The notes: a model not told the origin generated them from the sequence alone. Positions 1-7,116 are shown, numbered from the stretch's first letter. The stretch is DNA of 11,220 bases from M3 sp964637445 (GCA_964637445.1 CAZWWS010000069.1:1-11220); one strand, 5' to 3'. Made by a program: numbers and translations.

Positions 1-2
1 AT

Positions 3-200
3 CGTAAGGGCGAGAACGAGATTGATATTGTTGCCGAGAACGAATTGAACGACGAGGCAGTATTCATCGAGGTAAAGAGAAACGAGGATAACTTCGATGC
101 GGATACTCTAAATGAGAAGATTGGTGCCTTTACTCGTGCTACAGGCAAGTTTAAGGACTACGCTATATTGCAAAGAGGTTTGTCAATGACCGATATGTAG
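3..200 (+). CDS. C-terminal end of a DUF234-type ATPase (partial, cut by window edge)
   Basis: The frame is open from the left edge to a TAG at 198-200 and gives the last 65 residues of a protein whose start lies outside the window. The tail has a PD-(D/E)XK-like signature: ENEIDIVAEN near its start, then FIEVKRNED, then ATGKFKDYAILQRGLSM. This matches, from memory, the C-terminal DUF234 domain of bacterial and archaeal ATPases that begin with an ATPase_2 (AAA-like) domain. Such proteins are usually a few hundred residues long and often occur in several copies in Bacteroidales genomes; their physiological role is poorly defined. The ATPase part is not visible here, so the assignment rests on the tail alone. 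The next gene on this strand begins about 755 bases downstream. Confidence 0.75.
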   Translation, partial: RKGENEIDIVAENELNDEAVFIEVKRNEDNFDADTLNEKIGAFTRATGKFKDYAILQRGLSMTDM

Positions 201-242
201 CATATGTTATCGGGGAGCGATATTCTAAAAATCTACACAAAA

Positions 243-329
243 TTAACGTGAGTTTCGCGAATTGGGCGCAACGTATATTATTGGTTATCTGAAGCTTACC
301 TCGTGCGCAATTCACAAAACTCTCGTTAA
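243..329. repeat. Long imperfect inverted repeat (27-nt arms)
   Basis: Arms 243-269 and 303-329 are complementary at 22 of 27 positions and are separated by 33 nt (270-302). Each arm contains the motif acgNGAGTTTYGYGAATT, in opposite orientations. It begins 43 bases after the stop codon of the ATPase gene. It could fold as a long hairpin in RNA or be a degenerate palindromic repeat. No protein-coding content is evident. Confidence 0.7.
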
Positions 330-349
330 GGGCTTTTTCAAAGCCCCTT
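328..349. repeat. Short hairpin AAGGGCTTT / AAAGCCC(C)TT
   Basis: A stem of nine pairs with one bulged C and a TTC loop (328-336 with 340-349), followed by TTTAATATT. It overlaps the end of the preceding inverted repeat by two bases. It may act as a weak transcription terminator for the ATPase gene, but the T-run after the stem is short. Confidence 0.5.
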
Positions 350-373
350 TAATATTCACATTCCTCCCTAAAT

Positions 374-394
374 CCCTCCTTTGCCAAAGGAGGG
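374..394. repeat. Perfect palindrome CCCTCCTTT-GCC-AAAGGAGGG
   Basis: A perfect 9-bp stem with a 3-nt loop. Short palindromes of this type, with AAAGGAGGG arms, are frequent in intergenic DNA of Bacteroidales and other gut bacteria (from memory). This copy sits next to a second perfect hairpin at 401-426, so the two may be parts of one repeat unit. Confidence 0.7.
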
Positions 395-400
395 ACTTGG

Positions 401-426
401 TCGAAGAGCCTCTGGGGGCTCTTCGA
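401..426. repeat. Perfect hairpin TCGAAGAGCC / GGCTCTTCGA
   Basis: A perfect 10-bp stem (401-410 with 417-426) with a 6-nt loop TCTGGG. It lies 6 bases after the palindrome at 374-394 and 9 bases before the hairpin at 436-473. It is not followed by a T-run, so terminator function is unlikely. Confidence 0.7.
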
Positions 427-435
427 TAGAGCGGA

Positions 436-473
436 AGTTTCGTGAATTTCAACTTGTTGAAATTCACGAAACT
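436..473. repeat. Perfect 18-bp hairpin with 2-nt gap
   Basis: Arms 436-453 and 456-473 are perfect reverse complements separated only by TT, so the apex would open to a slightly larger loop in a real structure. The arms carry the AGTTTCGTGAATT motif also found in the inverted repeat at 243-329, making four copies within about 240 bases. The right arm continues with CTCACGT and thus resembles the left arm at 246-263 more fully (17 of 18 identical). Confidence 0.8.
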
Positions 474-484
474 CACGTAAAATT

Positions 485-522
485 ACGGCTCTGACTCCGA
501 CCTCGGTTTCAGAGCCGTTTTT
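485..522 (+). terminator. Rho-independent terminator-like hairpin
   Basis: A GC-rich 10-bp stem ACGGCTCTGA / TCAGAGCCGT (485-494 with 509-518), with a nested CCGA/TCGG stem in its loop, runs directly into TTTTT (518-522). The shape is that of an intrinsic terminator reading on the plus strand. The nearest upstream plus-strand gene ends at 200, so it may end that transcript or a non-coding transcript from the repeat cluster. On the minus strand the stem is followed by TAATTTTAC, so weak bidirectional action is possible. Confidence 0.6.
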
Positions 523-639
523 GTACCTTTTCGGGGTGAAAAATGCGATTTTTTGCAAGTTTTTGTACCGCGGGTTTTGTTTTACGAACCCACTTCGCTC
601 GTTGTGTGTATATGTAAACATCTACACACTTGCTTACTC

Positions 640-935
640 GTGGCTTTGATATTCAAGAAATTACACTTACTTTTCGCCTGCGGCGCAATTTAGGCGGCAC
701 CTCGGAAATACACAAACAAGTTTGGTATTTCACTCGGTTTGCACTAAATTTGCCATTCCAAAATTGAGGTACAAGGCAAAAATGGTATTGAGAATCATTA
801 ACTTACGCATTCTCAACGAGAGAGCACAAGTCAGCCCGTTTGCTCACCCACACCACACTCCACTCCGTAGAGTGGTTCCCCGCCGACAAAGGCATCGTTG
901 ATATCATATTTTTCGATTAACAATCTCATCTACCG
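640..935. other. Gene-free stretch with degenerate repeat-like sequence
   Basis: No convincing reading frame is present. Visible structures are a bulged 12-bp hairpin at 705-731 (GAAATAC and CAAAC arms), an 8-bp stem TTGAGAAT / ATTCTCAA at 788-795 and 809-816, and a perfect 6-bp stem with CGTA loop at 860-875. The part around 660-790, read on the minus strand (GCAAACCGAGTGAAATACC, then CCGAGGTGCCGCC), resembles sequence I remember as repeated between genes of Bacteroides and Prevotella. Its function is unknown to me. I see no Bacteroidetes -7 box just upstream of 956. Confidence 0.4.
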
Positions 936-955
936 ATTTGAATCAAAGCAATATC

Positions 956-1414
956 ATGGATCCACGAAAATGTATGATAATTGACCTGGAAAAGAAAGGC
1001 GACAAGCGGATGTTTATCACCGAACAGGTCGTTCATATAAGTAAAAATAGAAATGGTCTATGGGCTGTTAAATTCACAACTTCCCCACGAATTTTCAATT
1101 ATAACCAAGCTCGACTACTATATCTAACAAATCCTACCCCCATTGATATAGCTGAAAAAGGTTTATATATCAAGAATAAGCACATTACTAATGTGTCTGA
1201 ACTTTTGAGATTTGATAATGAATGGCATTGTTTCTATTTTGTCATATACAATAATGGATTTACTGAAAATATTGTTGGAGAAGAGATATATGTGACTCGT
1301 ACACCTATCGATAAAAATGGTGGAACGACATGGGAATACCTTAAGAAGCTTGCAGACGAAACAGGTCTAATAACCGAGGATGGCGAAAACATTCTATCTC
1401 TTCAGTATCGTTAA
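956..1414 (+). pseudogene. 5' fragment of a disrupted SF1 helicase-nuclease gene
   Basis: The frame encodes 152 residues from ATG 956; a TTG at 938 is in frame but less likely. It opens MDPRKCMIIDLEKKGDKRMF and contains SPRIFNYNQARLLYL, GLYIKNKHITN and VYVTRTP-like (IYVTRTPIDKNGG) segments. I recognise these as the N-terminal accessory domain of a large Bacteroidetes superfamily 1 helicase with AAA_11/AAA_12 motifs. The frame ends at TAA 1412-1414, just after ENILSLQYR, where intact relatives run on into the motor domain. No Walker A (GxGKT/S) sequence is present in any frame between here and the Walker B motif downstream. I interpret this as the stump of a gene that lost its middle. A free-standing small protein is possible but less likely. 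The sequence is AT-rich compared with alaS. Confidence 0.7.
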
Positions 1415-1416
1415 AG

Positions 1417-2820
1417 GCGCTGAAACATTCAATAGCTAAACGATTCACCGGCGAGCGAAAGAGATTCGCACTTAAAACGATTAAGCCTCAAACAGAAGCA
1501 TTTCTTAAAGAATATCCGGTTGTTTTAAGCACTACATATTCAGCGAAAGCATGCATCAGTAAAGATCTGGTCTTTGATTATCTAATTATGGATGAAGCAT
1601 CTCAAGTCGATATCAAGACCGGTGCATTAGCATTATCTTGTGCAACAAATGCAGTAATAGTCGGTGACGACAAGCAATTACCTAATGTAGTAAGTCGTGA
1701 CGAAGAGCAAGCTTTACGCACTATCCAATCAACGTATAATATTGATGAAAAATACCACGCGACAACTAATAGTTTCTCACAATCTTGTGTGAAAGTTTTT
1801 ACCGATGCTCCCATTACTTTATTACGAGAGCACTATCGTTGTCACCCAAAAATCATTAACTTTTGCAACCAAAAGTTCTATAATGGTGAACTTATTGCGA
1901 TGACCGCAGATAGCAATGAGGATAATGTTTTGCAGGTAATAAAAACCGTCCCAGGCAATCATGCACGAGGACATTACAATCAACGAGAGATTGATGTCAT
2001 CGTAAAAGAAGTAATGCCTAAGTACCCTCATTCGGGTAATATTGGCATAATTACCCCCTACCATGATCAAGCGATCGCAATCAATCAAGCTTTGGGAAAC
2101 AATTTAGCAAGTACCATACATAAGTTTCAAGGTCGGGAATGTGATACTATTATCATGAGTATGGTGGATAATGCACCTACTGAATTTTCAGATGATCCAA
2201 ATCTGATGAACGTGGCAATATCTCGTGCCAAGACAAGACTATGTGTTGTAGTTAATGGAAATGAAATGCCATCAAATTCAAATATGGCACAACTGATTTC
2301 GTATATCCAGTATAATAATTTCGATGTAAAGGAAAGTAAAATTCACTCTGTGTTTGACATTTTATACAAACAATATACCGCTGAAAGACTGGTCTACGAA
2401 GCTCAATGTAATAAAGTATCTGAATATCTCTCTGAGAATGTCATCTACGATACTTTGATTAAAGCTATAAGGAATCTACGAATGACCAATTTGGATATAG
2501 TCTGCCACTATCCCCTTTCTCGACTTGTAACAGATATGAGTGGGTTAGAGACACTTGAGATCGCATTTATATCCAATCCGCTGTCTCATGTCGATTTCTT
2601 ACTTTTTAATTCCATAACAAAAAAGCCGCTAATGACTATTGAGGTCGATGGATGGAAATATCATATCCGAAGTGAGATCCAACGAACAAGAGATTATCTC
2701 AAAGATGAAATTCTTTCAAAATATGGATTAAAACCTTACCGCATTTCGACCACTGACACAATTAATATCGAAACTATGGCTGATATTCTTGATAATGCTT
2801 TGTATTCAAGACATTCCTAA
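1417..2820 (+). pseudogene. 3' fragment of the same helicase-nuclease: helicase motifs II-VI plus nuclease-like tail
   Basis: The frame is open from 1345, but its first ATG (1588) falls inside the Walker B motif (LIMDEASQVD). The homologous part therefore starts upstream, near 1417, with ALKHSIAKRFTGERKRF and PVVLSTTYSAKACIS, and has no start codon of its own. Counting from 1588: DEASQ at 2-6, motif III GDDKQLP at 26-32, LREHYRCHP at 79-87, GIITPY at 153-158, motif V TIHKFQGRECD at 176-186, and motif VI NVAISRAKTRL at 208-218. These are UPF1/DNA2-like SF1 motifs. The tail has HVDFLLF (334-340) and TIEVDGWKYH (350-359), resembling the PD-(D/E)XK-like fold of DUF2726/Vsr-type domains. Without motif I the product cannot be a normal ATPase. 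The frame differs from that of the 5' fragment, consistent with an out-of-frame internal deletion near 1400-1417. Confidence 0.75.
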
Positions 2821-2980
2821 ATTTGCCAAACAAAGAAATCTAACTCTCATTTTTTGGGCGAATGTGACATAATGACATAATATCACTATGTTTTTGGTTG
2901 TAACTTTGCGGCGTGGTTGGAATCAGTCTTGGGAGGGACGACTGCTACCGGCATGGACATTGACATTTTTGAGTAGGCTC
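2821..2980. other. Convergent intergenic region with an isolated -7-like box
   Basis: This is the gap between the helicase remnant (+) and the merR gene (-). It contains TAACTTTG at 2901-2908 on the plus strand, a perfect match to the Bacteroidetes -7 pattern TAnnTTTG, but no TTTG at the expected upstream distance. A short frame with no start near its 5' end runs from 2881 to TAG 2974-2976 and ends in TTATGMDIDIFE, which reads like a real protein tail. I cannot assign it. No strong terminator is visible for either flanking gene. Confidence 0.35.
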
Positions 2981-3316
2981 TCAGCGGAGCGAGTGGAGAG
3001 CGTCAAGCATCAGTTGTAATTGGTTGCGTATCTCTTTCAGACGCTCTATGGCGGAGTGCCGACGTGATATACCCTTGTGATTGCGACGTATCTGCTCTTG
3101 AGCAGCATCCAATTTCAGACCTTTCTCTTTCACAAGAAAGTGAATCATGCGGATGGTCTCGATATCTTTGGGCGTGTAGAATCGAGTGCCATGTGCATTT
3201 CGCTTGGGCGATATGATGGTAAATTGCTTTTCCCAGAATCGGAGGGTGGATGCCGGGAGATTGAGCAATTCGGCCACTTCGGCTATTCGGTAGTATTTTT
3301 TGTCTAAATCATTCAT
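2981..3316 (-). CDS. Small MerR-family transcriptional regulator
   Basis: A 111-residue protein with an N-terminal winged helix-turn-helix of MerR type: YYRIAEVAELLNLPASTLRFWEK (in two blocks, residues 8-30) and the wing RNAHGTRFYTPKDIETI (39-55). Residues about 88-108 (AIERLKEIRNQLQLMLDAL) form the usual amphipathic dimerisation helix. No effector-binding domain and no cysteine cluster follow, so the inducer, if any, is not evident. It probably binds DNA as a dimer. It lies 13 bases downstream of the M23 peptidase on the same strand and is likely co-transcribed with it; I remember this pairing beside alaS in other Bacteroidales. What it regulates is not shown by the sequence. Confidence 0.85.
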   Translation of the reverse strand: MNDLDKKYYRIAEVAELLNLPASTLRFWEKQFTIISPKRNAHGTRFYTPKDIETIRMIHFLVKEKGLKLDAAQEQIRRNHKGISRRHSAIERLKEIRNQLQLMLDALHSLR

Positions 3317-3329
3317 GGTTTTCAGGTGT

Positions 3330-4301
3330 TTAGTCCATTACATGCCCGGCATTTTCGGCAGCGGTGATCAGTGCATCGTATTGGGTCGGGGTTAAGTCGT
3401 AGAAGTAATAATTGACGGGGTTTTGGGGCACTCCGCCAAAGCGCACTTCGTAGTGCAAGTGAGGACCGGTCGACTTGCCGGTATTGCCCACTTCGCCTAT
3501 AAGGTCGCCACGTTTCACCATCTGACCGGCTTTGACGTGCATTTTGCTAAGATGAGCGTAGCGAGTGGTATAGTTGTAGCCATGGTCGAGCACTATCAAA
3601 TTTCCGTAACCGCTATTCCAATCGGCTTCCTCCACACGAGCATTACCGGTGGCGTAGACCGGTGTGCCGATGTCGGCGGCAAAGTCCATCCCTTCGTGAA
3701 ATTTTGAGGTGCCATACACCGGGTCGATGCGGTAGCCGTAGCCCGACGCCATCTGCTTGAGTTTCAGATCTGACACGGGTTGTATTGCCGGTACGCAAGC
3801 AATGCGGTCTTGCTGCTGAGATGCGAGTTCACGAAGATTGTCAAACGACTTTACCTGCGTGTAGAGCAATCGGTCGAGCATATCCATCTTTCGCGCCACG
3901 GTTTTGAGCAGCTCAGCATCGCTCAGCGGGTTAAATCGTGCATAGAGATTTTCATTCTCAAGCCCGGCATATCGCTGCGCCACTGGTATGCGCTCTGCTT
4001 GCATCATCACTCGATAGAAATTGTTGTCACGCTCTGCCACATCTTCCATCACCTCAAGCGAGGCATCCAATCGTCGATTGAGGTCTTCAAGCTCCGTGTG
4101 CATCTGCTCTATCTCTGCTTGCAGCACTTTCTCGCGAGGAGCTCCCACCCAGAGATATACCGCAAATATCACCACTGCTCCAACAGCGATGCTGATCAGC
4201 GCATGGCGCACCATAGCCCATGCATGACTCTGCATCGACGGATAGACACGCTCATAGCTGTCGGTCGTAGGATTGTAGCGGTAAAAAACTTTTTTACTCA
4301 T
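3330..4301 (-). CDS. Membrane-anchored M23 family metallopeptidase (LytM-like)
   Basis: A 323-residue envelope protein. The start MSKKVFYRYNPTTDSYERVY is typical of the Bacteroidetes family. A single membrane helix (about 34-53, ISIAVGAVVIFAVYLWVG) follows a short cytoplasmic tail, which would place the rest in the periplasm. Residues about 57-92 form a coiled coil (EKVLQAEIEQMHTELEDLNR). The peptidase domain spans about 183-300 and keeps the zinc and catalytic residues: H202 and D206 in FHEGMDF, H250 in RYAHLSK, and H281 and H283 in GPHLHYEV. Families with these intact residues cut peptidoglycan cross-links or stem peptides, so the protein is probably an active endopeptidase of wall growth or remodelling. 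The exact substrate is not deducible. It is divergent from alaS and is followed by merR. Confidence 0.9.
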   Translation of the reverse strand: MSKKVFYRYNPTTDSYERVYPSMQSHAWAMVRHALISIAVGAVVIFAVYLWVGAPREKVLQAEIEQMHTELEDLNRRLDASLEVMEDVAERDNNFYRVMMQAERIPVAQRYAGLENENLYARFNPLSDAELLKTVARKMDMLDRLLYTQVKSFDNLRELASQQQDRIACVPAIQPVSDLKLKQMASGYGYRIDPVYGTSKFHEGMDFAADIGTPVYATGNARVEEADWNSGYGNLIVLDHGYNYTTRYAHLSKMHVKAGQMVKRGDLIGEVGNTGKSTGPHLHYEVRFGGVPQNPVNYYFYDLTPTQYDALITAAENAGHVMD

Positions 4302-4323
4302 CTGATTAGAAGCGCCTTTTATT

Positions 4324-4355
4324 TTTGCAAAAGTAATTGATTTAGATTATTTTTG
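4324..4355 (+). promoter_or_regulatory. Candidate alaS promoter (TTTG - 20 nt - TATTTTTG)
   Basis: TTTG at 4324-4327 and TATTTTTG at 4348-4355 match the Bacteroidetes -33 and -7 boxes with 20-nt spacing. Transcription would start near 4362, leaving an AT-rich untranslated leader of about 68 nt before the alaS ATG. No Shine-Dalgarno sequence is visible; A-rich sequence precedes the start codon, as is usual in this phylum. Confidence 0.6.
4328..4335 (-). promoter_or_regulatory. Candidate -7 box (TACTTTTG) for the M23-merR operon
   Basis: On the minus strand TACTTTTG matches the Bacteroidetes -7 consensus TAnnTTTG and lies 26 bases before the M23 start codon, which would give a leader of about 20 nt. 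No TTTG is present 19-21 bases upstream, so only half of the promoter is convincing. It directly abuts the TTTG of the divergent alaS promoter within the palindrome TTTTGCAAAA. Confidence 0.4.
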
Positions 4356-4429
4356 CAGATTATTTGACTACAAAAATAGCGATTAATTTTTGAAAATAAT
4401 AACAATAATATATAATAAAACTACTTATT

Positions 4430-7051
4430 ATGCTTACTGCTAAGGAAATACGCGAGTCTTTCAAAGACTTTTTCCGCAACAAAGGTCACCAGATCGTGCC
4501 CTCGGCTCCGATGGTGATTAAAGATGACCCGACATTGATGTTTACCAATGCCGGTATGAACCAATTCAAAGACATTATCCTCGGCAATGCCGTTGCTAAA
4601 TACAAGCGTGTTGCCGACTCTCAAAAGTGCCTCCGCGTAAGCGGAAAGCACAACGACCTCGAAGAGGTAGGTATGGATACATACCATCACACTATGTTTG
4701 AAATGCTTGGCAACTGGTCGTTTGGCGACTATTTCAAGCAAGAAGCTATCGATTGGGCGTGGGAATATCTCGTCGATGTGCTTCACCTCGACCCAAAACG
4801 CCTATATGCCACCGTGTTTGAAGGCTCGCAAGAGGAAGGTCTTCAGCGCGACGATGAAGCCGCCGGATATTGGGAAAAGCATCTTCCTGCCGACCATATC
4901 ATCAATGGCAACAAGCACGACAACTTCTGGGAAATGGGCGACACCGGTCCTTGCGGTCCTTGCTCGGAAATACATATCGACCTCCGCTCCGATGAAGAAC
5001 GAGCTGCAATCTCCGGTCGCGACTTGGTCAACCACGACCATCCGCAAGTGATCGAAATCTGGAACCTTGTGTTCATGCAATACAATCGCAAAGCCGACGG
5101 CTCGTTAGAGTCGCTCCCGGCAAAGGTGATCGACACAGGCATGGGATTCGAACGCCTCTGTATGGCTTTGCAAGGCAAAACGTCAAACTATGATACCGAC
5201 GTGTTCACTCCGCTCATTTCAAAGATAGCAGAACTATCGTCGCACAAATATGGCGAAAATCCTAAAGTTGACATCGCTATGCGCGTTATCGCCGACCACG
5301 TTCGCACCATCGCGTTCTCGATTGCCGACTCGCAATTGCCCTCAAACGCAAAGGCCGGATATGTGATTCGTCGCATCTTGCGTCGTGCCGTGCGCTACGC
5401 CTACACATTCCTGGAGCAAAAGCAAGCGTTTATGTACCGACTCATCGACACTCTCATCGACAGCATGGGAGCTGCATACCCCGAATTGGGCAAGCAACGC
5501 GAGCTGATCATGAAAGTAATCAAGGAAGAAGAAGATTCGTTCTTGCGCACACTCGAAAACGGCATCCGCTTGCTCGACAATGCCATCTCGGCCGCTCGTG
5601 CTGCCGGCAAAAATGAAATCTCCGGCAAGGAAGCATTCGTGCTCTACGACACCTACGGATTCCCCTTGGACTTGACCGAGCTTATCCTCAAAGAAAACTC
5701 GATGACGCTCGACCACGAAGAGTTTGACTCGGAAATGGCAGCTCAAAAGGCGCGCGCGCGCAATGCCGCCGCAGTCGAAACCGGTGACTGGGTAGTGGTT
5801 CGCGAAGGCGATCAAACATTTGTAGGATACGACCAAACTTCTGCCGAGACTCACATACTTCGCTATCGCAAGTTGAAACAGAAAAACAACGAATACTATC
5901 AAATCATCCTATCTGTCACCCCGTTCTATGCCGAAATGGGTGGACAGGTTGGCGATCGCGGTACGCTCTCTGATGGCAACGAAACGATTGAGATCTACGA
6001 TACCAAGCGCGAAAACGGTATCGGCGTTCACCTATCGAAGAAGCTCCCCGGCGATGTAGGAGCTACATTCACAGCCCGCATCAATGAGAGCGCACGTCAA
6101 GCCATCTCATGCAACCACACCGCCACTCACTTGCTCCACGAAGCTCTTCGCGAAGTGCTCGGCACACACGTTGAGCAGAAAGGCTCGTTTGTATCGCCCG
6201 ACGTGTTGCGTTTCGACTTCTCACACTTCCAAAAGCTCACTCCCGAGGAGCTATCGAAAGTAGAGCGTTTGGCTAACGCAAAAGTGCGCCAAGCTATCGC
6301 GCGCGACGAGCGTCGCAACGTGCCCATCGCGCAAGCTCAGGAGATGGGAGCTATGGCACTGTTTGGCGAAAAATATGGCGAAGAGGTGCGTGTGATCAAG
6401 TATGGCAGCTCGGTTGAACTTTGTGGTGGTACGCACGTGGACAATACCGGCAATATCGGTATGATTAAGATTCTATCCGAAAGTTCTATTGCAGCCGGCA
6501 TCCGTCGTATTGAGGCTATCACAGGCGAAAACGTAGAGCGTTCGATCGAAGAGATGCAGAAGACACTCCGCGAGATCGGCTCAATGTTTAACAATGCACC
6601 CAACATCATCCAAGCACTCCGCAAGCACGTCGAAGAAAATTCCGATCTCCGCAAGCAAGTCGAGGAAGCTCTTCAAGAGCGTGTGAAATTCCTCATTACG
6701 GAATCTCTTGCAAAAGCGGAAGAGGTCAATGGCATCAAAGTGGTGTCGCTCGGAGGCATACGAATTGCGGAAGTGGTGAAGAATGTTGCATTTGGGGTGC
6801 GCGCACAATCGCCCGAACACACAGTGTTCGTAGCCGCCACAGTTGATGGACAAGCCAAGCCATTGCTTACTGTAATGATAACAGAAGATTTGGTTAAAGA
6901 CGGAATGAACGCATCTACCACCGTGCGCGAAGCTGCCAAGCTCATCCAAGGTGGAGGTGGTGGTCAGCCCGGATTTGCACAAGCCGGCGGTAAGAACAGC
7001 GAAGGGCTTTCGGCTGCCTACGACAAGATTCGCGCCATCCTCGGCCTATAA
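4430..7051 (+). CDS. alaS: Alanine--tRNA ligase (alanyl-tRNA synthetase)
   Basis: The 873-residue length is normal for bacterial AlaRS. The enzyme activates alanine with ATP, charges tRNA-Ala in the cytoplasm, and clears mischarged Ser- or Gly-tRNA-Ala. The class II aminoacylation core occupies about 1-250 with TLMFTNAGMNQFKD (35-48), RVSGKHNDLEEVG (69-81), GDTGPCGPCSEIH (170-182) and IDTGMGFERL (234-243). A tRNA-recognition region follows to about 450. The editing domain carries all four zinc ligands: H563 and H567 in HTATH, C665 and H669 in ELCGGTH. The C-terminal C-Ala domain (about 770-873) has the glycine-rich GGGGGQPGFAQAGG segment at 841-854. Translation starts at ATG 4430 with the canonical MLTAKEIRESF. 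No damage is visible. It is transcribed alone, divergent from the M23 gene, with a hairpin terminator 28 bases after the stop. Confidence 0.98.
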   Translation: MLTAKEIRESFKDFFRNKGHQIVPSAPMVIKDDPTLMFTNAGMNQFKDIILGNAVAKYKRVADSQKCLRVSGKHNDLEEVGMDTYHHTMFEMLGNWSFGDYFKQEAIDWAWEYLVDVLHLDPKRLYATVFEGSQEEGLQRDDEAAGYWEKHLPADHIINGNKHDNFWEMGDTGPCGPCSEIHIDLRSDEERAAISGRDLVNHDHPQVIEIWNLVFMQYNRKADGSLESLPAKVIDTGMGFERLCMALQGKTSNYDTDVFTPLISKIAELSSHKYGENPKVDIAMRVIADHVRTIAFSIADSQLPSNAKAGYVIRRILRRAVRYAYTFLEQKQAFMYRLIDTLIDSMGAAYPELGKQRELIMKVIKEEEDSFLRTLENGIRLLDNAISAARAAGKNEISGKEAFVLYDTYGFPLDLTELILKENSMTLDHEEFDSEMAAQKARARNAAAVETGDWVVVREGDQTFVGYDQTSAETHILRYRKLKQKNNEYYQIILSVTPFYAEMGGQVGDRGTLSDGNETIEIYDTKRENGIGVHLSKKLPGDVGATFTARINESARQAISCNHTATHLLHEALREVLGTHVEQKGSFVSPDVLRFDFSHFQKLTPEELSKVERLANAKVRQAIARDERRNVPIAQAQEMGAMALFGEKYGEEVRVIKYGSSVELCGGTHVDNTGNIGMIKILSESSIAAGIRRIEAITGENVERSIEEMQKTLREIGSMFNNAPNIIQALRKHVEENSDLRKQVEEALQERVKFLITESLAKAEEVNGIKVVSLGGIRIAEVVKNVAFGVRAQSPEHTVFVAATVDGQAKPLLTVMITEDLVKDGMNASTTVREAAKLIQGGGGGQPGFAQAGGKNSEGLSAAYDKIRAILGL

Positions 7052-7078
7052 TAGCAATTAAATTCCTTAAAATAATAG

Positions 7079-7116
7079 CGAGGTCATATCAGTTGGTATG
7101 ACCTCGTTACTTTTTT
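7079..7116 (+). terminator. Hairpin terminator after alaS, probably bidirectional
   Basis: A perfect 10-bp stem CGAGGTCATA / TATGACCTCG (7079-7088 with 7097-7106) and 8-nt loop, followed on the plus strand by TTAC and then six Ts. On the minus strand the stem is followed by CTATTATTTTAAGG, so it may also end the convergent glycosyltransferase-phosphoribosyltransferase transcript, whose last gene stops at 7139. Confidence 0.8.

Noticed and set aside
243..522. CRISPR array
   Set aside because: The repeated motif is short, alternates in orientation and has unequal spacers, unlike the direct regular repeats of CRISPR.
349..621. 90-codon minus-strand frame across the hairpin cluster
   Set aside because: It translates straight through three palindromes and the terminator-like stem, so parts of the peptide simply encode the repeat arms. 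No domain is recognisable and no promoter is visible.
788..816. Fur-box-like sequence (TTGAGAATCATTAAC)
   Set aside because: Only about half of a Fur consensus matches and no iron-related gene is near; the symmetry is better described as a plain 8-bp stem-loop.
1380..1420. Programmed ribosomal frameshift joining the two helicase parts
   Set aside because: No slippery heptamer was seen, and a frameshift would not restore the missing Walker A region.
2977..3001. GCTCTC / GAGAGC stem at the merR stop as terminator
   Set aside because: The stem is only 6 bp with a 13-nt loop, and no T-run follows it on the minus strand.
3780..4340. 186-codon plus-strand frame opposite the M23 gene
   Set aside because: The opposite strand encodes a complete M23 peptidase with all catalytic residues; the plus-strand product shows no domain and is a shadow.
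5342..5902. 186-codon minus-strand frame opposite alaS
   Set aside because: It lies wholly inside alaS, which is intact, and shows no recognisable domain.
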